DNA of 35,211 bases, from positions 1 to 35,211 of the forward strand of contig CALMFL010000311.1 in the NCBI GenBank assembly GCA_937862595.1, read 5' to 3'. The notes under the pieces are model-generated. The model searched no databases and was not told the origin of the DNA. It saw only the letters and a list, made by a program, of their open reading frames with translations. This DNA comes from an uncultured Fidelibacterota bacterium (GTDB taxonomy: Bacteria; Fidelibacterota; Fidelibacteria; Fidelibacterales; Fidelibacteraceae). A program made the position numbers and the translations under genes. Shown in pieces: positions 13,881 through 21,604 of the stretch. Numbering within the stretch: position 1 is the stretch's first letter; each line of letters begins with the position of its first letter.

Positions 13881-14454
13881 TCATTCTTACCTTTCCGACT
13901 TTCCATGCGATAAATGAGAACCAGCCGAACACCACGATGGCGAACAGCCGTTGGGTAACGCCCCGGTACTGAACCGGATCAAGCCCGGCAACCATGGACC
14001 AAAGGTAGAGGAACATCAGAAGTCCGGCCGACAGGGAGATCGCATGAACGGCCCTTTCGCTGAACATGCCTTTTTGCTCGTAAAGAAAGACAATGGGGAT
14101 CAGCATCACGCACATCCCGATGCCGTAAAGTCCGTGCAGAGGCGAACCGATCTTAAAGACCGCACCAAAAACAAAGGTAATCCCGAACACAGCGGTCAGG
14201 ATGCTTGTCAGCAGGAATTGCTTTTTAAAGCTTAGCAGAAGACCTGCGGCAAGCAGGATCAGGGACAAGCCCGTGAGCGCTGCGCCGGTGTTGAATATCA
14301 CCGCGGCGCTGCGGCTCGCATTCACGGCCAGTTCGCTGGCGTGACGGCCCCAGTGACTGTAGTCCTTTGCAAATAACCCGGCCAGGATCACCGTCCCGAA
14401 ATAGATCAGCGGAAGCAAGATCGCCTGTTTTATCAATCGTGTTTTAATCATCAT
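13855..14454 (-). CDS. DUF998 family membrane protein
   Basis: Counted from the Met at 14454 (MMIKTRL), this 199-residue protein has about six transmembrane helices. It shows the DUF998 arrangement, with HASELAVNASRSAAVIFNTG in the first loop and second helix, followed by LSLILLAAGLLL and FGAVFKIGSPLHGLYG. The family is found widely in bacteria and archaea without an assigned activity. GAAGAG lies just before the start codon. The ORF-track extension upstream to 14493 lacks a good ribosome site. Its 3' end overlaps the HEPN gene in a convergent arrangement, so the two transcripts overlap. Confidence 0.75.
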   Translation of the reverse strand: MMIKTRLIKQAILLPLIYFGTVILAGLFAKDYSHWGRHASELAVNASRSAAVIFNTGAALTGLSLILLAAGLLLSFKKQFLLTSILTAVFGITFVFGAVFKIGSPLHGLYGIGMCVMLIPIVFLYEQKGMFSERAVHAISLSAGLLMFLYLWSMVAGLDPVQYRGVTQRLFAIVVFGWFSFIAWKVGKVRMTIHPRNDL

Positions 14455-14579
14455 ATACTCTTCATGTTGGGTTGATTCAAGCACCAAGTGCAATTTTCTT
14501 CTCTCTTAAATAATACTTGATTCGCCGTAAAAAAACCACGTGTTTTTGCGGGTCGGTTATTCAGCTTCGTCATTATAGG

Positions 14580-14773
14580 AATCAGCTCATTATCAGTAAT
14601 GGTTGTTAAGTTCCTTTTACCGTGAAAATCGTAACGATGGGGAAGTTGTCTGAATGTTTTTGCCCGCGGTTCTCTCACATGGGACGCACGACCTCCAGGT
14701 CGAAGATCTTCGCATAGAGAACCTAATCCGGGCAAGTATCTTCAAGCACTTTTGCCAACTATTGCGTCAAACC
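14580..14773 (-). pseudogene. Decayed citF fragment (citrate lyase alpha subunit remnant)
   Basis: On the minus strand, 14773 to 14669 aligns without gaps to 18201-18097 of the intact citF; by hand I count 75 identical bases of 105. In translation the intact KMLEDGCLDYMLDAQTFDLE corresponds to KVLEDTCPD-stop-VLYAKIFDLE, with stops also at a QY position and before ENR. After ENR the homology continues in a shifted frame: YDFHGKRNLTTITDNELI against YDYHAKGNFTTMMDVMI. At least three in-frame stops and one frameshift make it non-functional. Nothing recognisable as a gene lies in the rest of the 14455-14978 gap. It is a remnant of a second citF, from duplication or an older operon copy. Confidence 0.85.
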
Positions 14774-14978
14774 TCGCGCCGGCGAGGATGGAACCTTCAC
14801 GATCTGTATGTAATGTTCCCGGAGGAGATCGACATTATTTCCTCTATGAGAAACCCTTTTCTGCGAGAAGCAAAGAAGGAAGGAAGATTCGTTTCGGAAA
14901 TGTGTATAATGCAATATCAAACATGGCGTGGTTTAATAAGCTTATCCGGCTTGCCTGTTCCGAACCGGCAATAAAACG

Positions 14979-17498
14979 TTAACGAATAAAAACGATCTTC
15001 TTTGTTATGGTAAGATCCTTAAGCCGTGCAGCTAAAAAATAGATCCCGTTTGGATAGACGGACAGATCTATCGTTTGGATCACTTCCTCTGCCTGTATTG
15101 CACGGATTTTTTTCCCGGCGGCATTAAAAAGAAGCAATTCATCAAAATGAACTTTTTGTTCCAGTGTGATATGCCCCTCGGTGGGATTGGGATAAATGCT
15201 GACGAGATCCCGAATATTCTCAAGATCCAGATATTCCCGCATTTCGTTGGACTCTACCCTTAGTACGGCGATATTGGGTGTCGAGAGGTCATAACCGTCA
15301 TAAACAGAATAGCGGAGGGAATCGGTCCCCGTGAAGTTTATATCGGGATAATATAGGAAAGAACCGTCTGCATTCGCCAGCACTCTTCCTTGTGCGGGTT
15401 GTTCTATGACTACCGCGCTTATTGTGCCGCCGTCCAGATCAAAATCGTTGCTCAGTAAACCGTCATCTGCCAGTATCTGCACCGGGAAGACCGGTCCGGC
15501 AAAATAAAAGGAATCGCGTACGGCAAAAGCCGGCGTATTGAACTCCGTAAGCCGTTCCTTTATAATATTATAAGATTTTTTTAGATATTCCTCCGTTACC
15601 AGTGTGGCTGCATTCCAACCTTGCCAAGCATAGCGTTCATCGCTTTGATACCAGTTTCCCCCATGTCGTATGGCGATGTGAAAGCCTTGTGTTTGAACAT
15701 ATTCGGTTTCCGGGGTGTCCCTCCAGTCATCGAGGACCAGGCGCCGGGTCGGATCAATAACGCTAAGCAGTGTCCAGGGAATGCGGATCCGTATACTGTC
15801 TTCTCCAATAATTACCGCATCCATCGTGGAAGACTGCATGTACTCATAATTTACCTTAAGATCTCCCACATACTGAATGTCATGTATACCTGTATTGTTT
15901 TTCCAACGGACTATATTCCAGGGTGCGCCGTCGGTGGCTGTGGAATGATACATTTGCGCGGGTATTGAAATATTGTGATACAGCCCATAGAGATCATAGG
16001 CTTCCGTCACATAAAGCCGGGCGGAGTGATTGGTAAGATGAAGAAGGAATTCACTGCGGAACGGCTGTACTTGTCCGTCCGGAAGCTGCGATTCACCGAC
16101 ATTCTCGCCGTAAGTATCCAGGGCGATCCATATTTCATCGGGGGAAACCAAGGGTTCGCGCAGACCGATTTCCAGATGAAAACAGCTATTGGAGGCGGCG
16201 GTCTTGATATGGCTTATTATTTGTGGCGCTGAATATTCCGCCAAATTATCATAGACAAACGGAGCATCAAAACGCACCAAACCGTAATTCTGTTCAGCTG
16301 CCATGAGATTATGCCACAAGATACGGCTTTCGGCCATAAAGTCAAGATGATCGGTGATCCATGTTCGCTTGAACCATTCATCTATCCACGAAAAATGGAT
16401 ACCTCCCGCGCAAGAGGTATTGCGTATCGTATGCAACAGACGAATAATTGTCTCTCCCTGACCCTTTTCGTCATAACCTCCATGGTTCAAACCGGAATTG
16501 GAGTAATGTGCCACCCCCCAGCTGGAAGGAACACCGTACTCTGCTATGATCAGGGGAATATTCTCATAATGCGATTTCAGATCAGTCAGATATCCCATAT
16601 AACAGTTCTTTCCATAAGCATCATCATAATCCTGATAATTCGACTGGTAACTGACAAAGCTGGGATAATAAGGATATGCATGATAACTGATAAAAAAACC
16701 GGCGGGTGCATCCTGAATTTGTATTTTTGACAGATCGAGAGTCTCGCTGTCTTCATCAACAAATATTTCTTCGGGATGGTCCATCGGGTCAAGCGTTGGC
16801 CAGCTTGACACGCTCACCGGTCGTTCGGTTTGATAGTTGTTCCTCTCATAATGCACAAGATGATCCATCATAGAAGTAAAGAACAATTCCGATGCCGTGC
16901 TGTTCTCTATGGCAAAATGGTCCCCGCTAAAAGCGGTTGGTTGAGGATGATCCTCATTGGTGGTGGCTATCTCGCCGGGATATACTTCTCTGCCGATAAT
17001 ATATCCGAGGCACCAGCGGGAAACATTTTTTGTATAACTCCCATACGCTTTCCCCACCCGGTTCGCAATATTTCGATTGCCATGCACACAATCCACATTC
17101 TCTTCGATCTCATTTTGAAATGATGGTGTAAGAAAGGTAAGGTCGTTTTCATAACCTTCAAGCTCTTCTTCAAGCCATACACCCTGAAAAAACAAAAGCG
17201 GATTTTGTGCATTAATGGTATTAAAAGAATCAAGTGCTTCATAAAAACGCGGGAAATGTAATGTATAAAGCCGAATGGTATTGAACCCGGCTTCCTTGAT
17301 CTGCCGGAACCATCGGGCGTATTGTTCCCGGGATGCCGCCATTTGACCCGGAAAGGTCCCCGGTACAGCGACACCCAGATTTGTTCCTTTGACAAAAACA
17401 GGTATATACTGACTGCCGTTCCAGGCGCTTAAAAAATCCCCTTCGGCTTTATAGGGCAATACAGCGCCATGAAGGTTCGATCCGTTACCTTGCAGCAC
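14979..17498 (-). CDS. Secreted glycosidase-like protein with T9SS sorting domain
   Basis: An 839-residue (or longer) surface or secreted protein. Residues about 25-380 look like a clan GH-A TIM barrel: PVFVKGTNLGVAVPG, then FNTIRLYTLH, a possible acid/base Glu171 in LGYIIGREVYP, and a possible nucleophile Glu320 in PLIIAEYGVPSSWG. A middle beta-rich region follows, then a cadherin/Ig-like repeat around 680-760 (LLSNDFDLDGG...DGSFLYYPDINFTGTD). The last 75 residues form a type IX secretion sorting domain (SIYPNPTEGHITLEQ...YPNGIYFL...KKIVFIR). The GTG start at 17498 cuts off a good signal peptide. In frame upstream, back to 17549, lies IRSAIIKLISFACVFLYV, preceded by GGGAG 7 bp before an ATA codon. 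The true start is therefore probably 17549. The substrate is unknown. Confidence 0.8.
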   Translation of the reverse strand: MLQGNGSNLHGAVLPYKAEGDFLSAWNGSQYIPVFVKGTNLGVAVPGTFPGQMAASREQYARWFRQIKEAGFNTIRLYTLHFPRFYEALDSFNTINAQNPLLFFQGVWLEEELEGYENDLTFLTPSFQNEIEENVDCVHGNRNIANRVGKAYGSYTKNVSRWCLGYIIGREVYPGEIATTNEDHPQPTAFSGDHFAIENSTASELFFTSMMDHLVHYERNNYQTERPVSVSSWPTLDPMDHPEEIFVDEDSETLDLSKIQIQDAPAGFFISYHAYPYYPSFVSYQSNYQDYDDAYGKNCYMGYLTDLKSHYENIPLIIAEYGVPSSWGVAHYSNSGLNHGGYDEKGQGETIIRLLHTIRNTSCAGGIHFSWIDEWFKRTWITDHLDFMAESRILWHNLMAAEQNYGLVRFDAPFVYDNLAEYSAPQIISHIKTAASNSCFHLEIGLREPLVSPDEIWIALDTYGENVGESQLPDGQVQPFRSEFLLHLTNHSARLYVTEAYDLYGLYHNISIPAQMYHSTATDGAPWNIVRWKNNTGIHDIQYVGDLKVNYEYMQSSTMDAVIIGEDSIRIRIPWTLLSVIDPTRRLVLDDWRDTPETEYVQTQGFHIAIRHGGNWYQSDERYAWQGWNAATLVTEEYLKKSYNIIKERLTEFNTPAFAVRDSFYFAGPVFPVQILADDGLLSNDFDLDGGTISAVVIEQPAQGRVLANADGSFLYYPDINFTGTDSLRYSVYDGYDLSTPNIAVLRVESNEMREYLDLENIRDLVSIYPNPTEGHITLEQKVHFDELLLFNAAGKKIRAIQAEEVIQTIDLSVYPNGIYFLAARLKDLTITKKIVFIR

Positions 17499-17583
17499 AT
17501 ATAAAAAAACACATGCAAATGAAATTAATTTGATTATTGCTGACCTTATTTAATTACTCCCGCTTGATATTCCAATGTGTAAT

Positions 17584-19137
17584 TCAGGTTTTAACCTGTC
17601 TTACCACATCAAGGACCGTGCCGTCCACCCATTTGATGGCGGCGACGATCTTGTCGCCGAGTTCGGGTTTCTGGGGTTTGCCGCAGATTCGTTCGGCTTC
17701 TTCCTTGAGTTCCTGAATGGTTTTCAGAGGCAGTCCCGCGTTTTTGACCTTGTCGATCAGGTCCTGCCGCCGGGGGTTGATGGCGATGCCGCGTTCGGTG
17801 ACGATCACGTCGATGAGTTCGCCCGGTCCCACGAGGGTGGTGACCTCATCCACAATAATGGGAATGCGGTTGCGGAAAAGCGGTACGGGCAGGATGGTGC
17901 ATTTGGCGAACAGGCAGTTCTGCCAGCCGCCGATGCCGTGAAGCAGATAGCCGTCCGAATGCGTGACCACGTTGCCGTTGTAGTTCACGTCCACCTCGGT
18001 GCCCCCGAGGATCATGACGTCCATCATGGTGGTGAAATTGCCTTTGGCGTGATAGTCGTAGCAATGGAAAATGGAAATATCCGGGTGTTTCGTACGGTTC
18101 TCGCGCATGGAGCGCACGGCCTCCAGGTCGAAGGTCTGTGCGTCCAGCATGTAGTCCAGACAGCCGTCTTCCAGCATTTTCGTCGAATATTGAGTTGAAC
18201 CGCCAACGGCAAAACGGGCGCGGATGCCGCGGGCTTTAAGCATTTCATGAAAGAACAATCCGATGGACAGCGAGGTGCCGCCGGCGCCCATCTGGAAGGA
18301 AAAACCGTCCTTTACCAAACCGGCCGCATCGCAGAATCTGGCGGTAAGCTCGGCGATCAGCAGGCGGTCGGGGCTTTTGGTGATCTGGGTGGTCCCGGAA
18401 ACGATGAGCTCGGGAATGCCGATCTTGTCCATCTCGACCACATAATCCACGTAATTCCCGATGATCTGCATGGGAATGGCGGGAAAGGGAACGAGGTTAT
18501 CCGTGACGACGATCACTTTTTCGGCGAACTGGTAATCCGCCAGCGCATAGCCGAGTCCGCCGCAGGCGGAAGGCCCTTCCAGTCCGTGCCCGTTCCCGAA
18601 GGCATCCGCCGTCGGCGCCGCGAGCACGGCGATATCGATCTTTACTTCACCGTCCTGCACGGCCTGATAGCGTCCTCCGTGGGAGCGCAGGACGGCCGTG
18701 CCCTTCATTTTTCCTTCGGAGGTGAAACGTCCCAGGGGTCCGTTCATGCTGCCTTCGATATGATGGACCACTCCGCTTTCGAGATGTTTGATGACCTCCT
18801 TATGGCAGGGAAAGGACGCCGAGGGGAACCAGACCAGGTCCTTGACGCCGAGTTCCGCGGCGATATCGAAGATCTGGTTGGCGACCAGGTCGCCGTCTCG
18901 CAGGTGATGGTGCGTGGAAATGACCATGCCGTCCTTCAGTCCGGCTTTGACCAGCGCCTCTTTGAGCGATGGCACGCGCTTATCGCCGTCGGGCGGATAG
19001 TCCGCAGCCGTAACGATTTTGGGTGCGTATTTTCTGCCTTCGGGGCGATGCTTGCCGATGCCTTTGTAGGGAATGACCTTCTCGCCGTTGATCTCGGTCG
19101 GCACCATGCGTCCGACTGCGTTTTTAACCATCTTCAT
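17584..19137 (-). CDS. citF: Citrate lyase alpha subunit (citrate:acetyl-ACP transferase)
   Basis: The alpha subunit exchanges the acetyl group on the acyl-carrier thioester for citrate, forming citryl-ACP, which the beta subunit then cleaves to oxaloacetate and acetyl-ACP. The 517-residue length and blocks such as NAVGRMVPTEING, STHHHLRDGD, EGPSACGGLGYA, GFSFQMGAGGTSLS and HPDISIFHCYDYHAKGNF match CitF throughout. It starts 24 bp after the citD-citE fusion and is preceded by AAGGGAGA, so the two are an operon. A degraded second copy of part of this gene lies at 14580-14773 on the same strand. The enzyme is cytoplasmic and used in citrate fermentation. No citC, citX or citG is nearby. Confidence 0.95.
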   Translation of the reverse strand: MKMVKNAVGRMVPTEINGEKVIPYKGIGKHRPEGRKYAPKIVTAADYPPDGDKRVPSLKEALVKAGLKDGMVISTHHHLRDGDLVANQIFDIAAELGVKDLVWFPSASFPCHKEVIKHLESGVVHHIEGSMNGPLGRFTSEGKMKGTAVLRSHGGRYQAVQDGEVKIDIAVLAAPTADAFGNGHGLEGPSACGGLGYALADYQFAEKVIVVTDNLVPFPAIPMQIIGNYVDYVVEMDKIGIPELIVSGTTQITKSPDRLLIAELTARFCDAAGLVKDGFSFQMGAGGTSLSIGLFFHEMLKARGIRARFAVGGSTQYSTKMLEDGCLDYMLDAQTFDLEAVRSMRENRTKHPDISIFHCYDYHAKGNFTTMMDVMILGGTEVDVNYNGNVVTHSDGYLLHGIGGWQNCLFAKCTILPVPLFRNRIPIIVDEVTTLVGPGELIDVIVTERGIAINPRRQDLIDKVKNAGLPLKTIQELKEEAERICGKPQKPELGDKIVAAIKWVDGTVLDVVRQVKT

Positions 19138-19161
19138 GTATCGTTCTCCCTTTGGGATTTT

Positions 19162-20346
19162 TCAGTTCTTGCCGGCTTTGCCCGCCAGTTCCATGACGCG
19201 GAGCGCGCGTTTGACCACCGGGGGATCGATCATTTTGGATCCGACGGCGACCACGCCCTGTCCTTTCTTTTCGGCTGCCTCGAAGGCCTCCACAATCTTC
19301 CGCGCTTTTGCGATCTCTTCTTCGGTGGGCGCAAACGCCTCATGAATGACCCGGATCTGCCGCGGATGGATACAGCCCATGCCGTCGAAGCCCAGCGCTT
19401 TGGAGGCCAGGACATTCTCGCGCAGGGCGTCCATGTCGGATACGTCGGAAAAGACCGAGTCGATCGCCTGCAGGCCGTGCGCCTTGGCGGCGTTCACCAC
19501 CTGGCAGCGCGCGAAAAAGGTCTCGCTTCCCTCGAGGGTGCGCGGCACGCCGATATCGGCGGTATAGTCTTCAAGTCCGACGGCCAGCGCGATCAGGTTT
19601 GGACTTGCGCCGGCGATCTCAAAGGCCCGCATCACGCCCAGTGCGCTTTCGATGATGGGCATGATCCAGACCTCGTTGCCGATCTGAAAGCGTTTTCGAA
19701 GCGTTTGGATACGTTCGTCCACGCTCCGGACCTGTTCCGGGCTTTCGCATTTCGGCAGCAGGATCACGTTCGCGTGCTGGGACACCACGGCGTCCAGGTC
19801 CAGCAGGCCGCGCTCGCCCTGATTGATGCGCACCATGCGCTCGGCTCCGTAGAAATCCACGGCACGCAGGGTGTTGCGGACCAGGATGCGCGCCTCGTCC
19901 TTGCGTTCCGGCGCCACCGAATCCTCAAGGTCCAGAATAATGCCGTCCCCGCTGTGAAGGCCGGCGTTGATGGCCAGCTTGGGCGTGTTTCCGGGAAGGT
20001 AAAGCCGCGAACGGCGCAGGCGGTCCCGGGCGGTCCCGTCCGCATTCTGCGGCAGCATGCCGGGAAGATAATGTTTGTCCGTCCTGACAAGCTGTTTCAC
20101 GCAGGCTTCGATCCGCGCGCAGATCACCGGATCCGTCGCCCCCGTGTCCTCGATGACGATCGCCGCATGATGAATATCATAAAAGGCCAGCACCTCTTCG
20201 GCGGTCTTTCGGATGGCGGCTCCGTAAAGAATGCCGACCTTGCTGTTCAGCGTTATGTCGATCCCCCCGCTTTTTTTCAAGGTCAGCGCGACGCGGCAGT
20301 CCGAACGGTCCGACTTCTCAAAATTTCCGGCGTAAACGGTTTTCAC
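19162..20346 (-). CDS. Citrate lyase acyl-carrier (CitD) and beta subunit (CitE) fusion
   Basis: A 394-residue protein made of two citrate lyase subunits. Residues 1 to about 90 are CitD-like: YAGNFEKSDRSDC aligns with the CitD N-terminus, with Ser12 as the likely attachment site of the phosphoribosyl-dephospho-CoA arm. IDITLNSKVGILYGAAIR and ICARIEACV follow. Residues about 108-390 are CitE, the citryl-ACP lyase: RRSRLYLPGNTPKL, GIILDLEDSVAPERK, MVRINQ, LLPKCESPEQV, IMPIIESALGV, ALAVGLEDYTADIG and GFDGMGCIHPRQI. These carry the Mg-binding Glu/Asp residues of the CitE/HpcH barrel. CitD and CitE are separate proteins in the classical enterobacterial system. The fusion would tether the carrier arm to the lyase site. 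The start at 20346 is supported by the CitD N-terminus. Confidence 0.92.
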   Translation of the reverse strand: MKTVYAGNFEKSDRSDCRVALTLKKSGGIDITLNSKVGILYGAAIRKTAEEVLAFYDIHHAAIVIEDTGATDPVICARIEACVKQLVRTDKHYLPGMLPQNADGTARDRLRRSRLYLPGNTPKLAINAGLHSGDGIILDLEDSVAPERKDEARILVRNTLRAVDFYGAERMVRINQGERGLLDLDAVVSQHANVILLPKCESPEQVRSVDERIQTLRKRFQIGNEVWIMPIIESALGVMRAFEIAGASPNLIALAVGLEDYTADIGVPRTLEGSETFFARCQVVNAAKAHGLQAIDSVFSDVSDMDALRENVLASKALGFDGMGCIHPRQIRVIHEAFAPTEEEIAKARKIVEAFEAAEKKGQGVVAVGSKMIDPPVVKRALRVMELAGKAGKN

Positions 20347-20440
20347 CCTGAGCTCCTTCGTGATTATTTTAATAAAAGCTTCCCGCGTAGATTACGAAAT
20401 AATTGAATTAATGGGTATTGTTTTTTTGTGAGGATGCGGC

Positions 20441-20640
20441 GACGGGATAAGCTTTGACAGGATAACAAGATTACGCGGATGGGGTATGGACGAAATGACA
20501 GGATATGCTTTGACAGGATAACGGGATGGTCCGGATGGTGTTTAGACGAGATGACGGGATAGCTTCGACTTAAGTTCAGACAGGATCACAGGATGACGTG
20601 AATGGTGTTGAAACGAAATGAACCGGATGGCTTAGGGAGA
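20441..20640 (+). repeat. 56-bp tandem repeat, right-hand array near lipB 3' end
   Basis: Units begin with GACGGGAT or GACAGGAT at 20441, 20497 and 20553, with a partial unit from 20620. The first two are 56 bp long and the third 67 bp. Each contains TTTGACAGGATAACxxGAT followed by CGGATGG and GACGAAAT or GACGAGAT. The array fills most of the gap between the citD-citE gene and lipB. The same 56-bp unit recurs on the other side of lipB. No ORF of interest lies inside. Confidence 0.75.
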
Positions 20641-20673
20641 TAGTGTTTCCCCGAAGTATTTTTTTTTGGATTT

Positions 20674-21312
20674 TCAGGAGTTTGGGGTCTGAGCGATTTT
20701 TGAAAGGATCTTTTTTACGGCGTCGGGATCGGTTGTTTTGCCAAGCACCGACGATACCGAGCACACGCTCTTGTCCTGAATGCCGCAGGGAACGATCCCC
20801 TCGAAGTAGGACAGGTCGGTGGACACGTTCAGGGCGAAGCCGTGGTAGGACACACCTTCTTTTATCCGCATGCCGATCGCGCAGATCTTGGCGTCGCCGA
20901 CCCACACACCGGGATAGTCGGGATGCACGTAGGAGGCGATCCCGAAGGCGTTCAGTACCTGCATGATCAGGTCTTCGACCCATGCAACAAGGCGCAGGGG
21001 CGTCAGTCCGCGGCTTGCGAGCTTGATGATGGGATAGCCGACCAGCTGCCCCGGACCGTGATAGGTCACGTCGCCCCCGCGGTCCGTCTGCCGCACGTCC
21101 ACCCCGCGTTCGCGCCGCCGGCTCTCGTCCCATACGATGTTACCGCCGTCCGCATGGCGGCCGAGGGTATAGACCGGGGGGTGCTCCAGCAGAATGAGCG
21201 TGTCGGGGATCTCGTCCCGGACGCGTTTTGCATGGAGGTCGCGCTGCAGCTCAAGGGCCGCCGTGTAGTCCACCCGGCCCGGCTCGAGGATGTTCAGGTC
21301 GTTTTTTATCAT
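20674..21312 (-). CDS. lipB: Octanoyl-[acyl-carrier-protein]:protein octanoyltransferase
   Basis: Transfers octanoyl from ACP to the lipoyl domains of dehydrogenase complexes, the first step of de novo lipoate assembly. The 212-residue length is typical. Family motifs are complete: LLEHPPVYTLGRHA, the substrate loop RGGDVTYHGPGQLVGYPI, the catalytic Lys in GDAKICAIGMRI, and HGFALNVSTDLSYFEGIVPCGI with the nucleophile Cys. The gene stands alone between two 56-bp repeat arrays and no lipA is visible. The start at 21312 (MIKNDLNILEPG) matches the usual N-terminus. The downstream end is extended by only a short tail (QTPNS). Confidence 0.95.
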   Translation of the reverse strand: MIKNDLNILEPGRVDYTAALELQRDLHAKRVRDEIPDTLILLEHPPVYTLGRHADGGNIVWDESRRRERGVDVRQTDRGGDVTYHGPGQLVGYPIIKLASRGLTPLRLVAWVEDLIMQVLNAFGIASYVHPDYPGVWVGDAKICAIGMRIKEGVSYHGFALNVSTDLSYFEGIVPCGIQDKSVCSVSSVLGKTTDPDAVKKILSKIAQTPNS

Positions 21313-21357
21313 GGGTAAAAGATAGGATTTTTTGGGGTGATGTGCATGGTTTTATTT

Positions 21358-21466
21358 GACGGGATGCCGGAAGAAGTTTAGACAGGATAACAGGATATTT
21401 GGGATGGCTTTGGGACAGGATGATCCGGATGGCGGTGAAGGGGGTTGACAGGATAACCCTCGTGCG
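21358..21466 (+). repeat. 56-bp repeat units, left-hand array upstream of lipB
   Basis: One full unit starts at 21358 (GACGGGATGCCGG) and the next begins exactly 56 bp later at 21414 (GACAGGATGATCC) and decays after TTGACAGGATAACC. The internal GACAGGATAACAGGAT matches the array at 20441-20640 in the same orientation. It occupies the gap between the divergent lipB and hybrid kinase genes, so both promoters must lie in or beside it. Confidence 0.7.
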
Positions 21467-21604
21467 TCCCGGGGGGGCCGGGGAGGGCGGGACCGGCGTT
21501 TGGCAAACATAACTGTTGTGAATCATGCGCAATCGTTATATTTTTTACTTCGTGGAATAACAAAGGCTATTCCCCGGTCCTTATGGACGGACAGCAGGAT
21601 ACAC

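Noticed and set aside
14654-14982. Short plus-strand ORFs of 106 and 76 residues
   Set aside because: The first is the antisense shadow of the citF remnant; neither has a ribosome site or a known domain.
18247-20406. 719-residue plus-strand ORF spanning citF and the citD-citE gene
   Set aside because: It is antisense to two clearly recognised genes and crosses the gap between them. Its sequence is rich in His, Gly and Asp as expected for a shadow frame in GC-rich coding DNA, and no family motif is visible.
20441-20640. Possible CRISPR array from regularly spaced repeats
   Set aside because: Units are tandem and degenerate along their whole length; there are no unique spacers and no cas genes.
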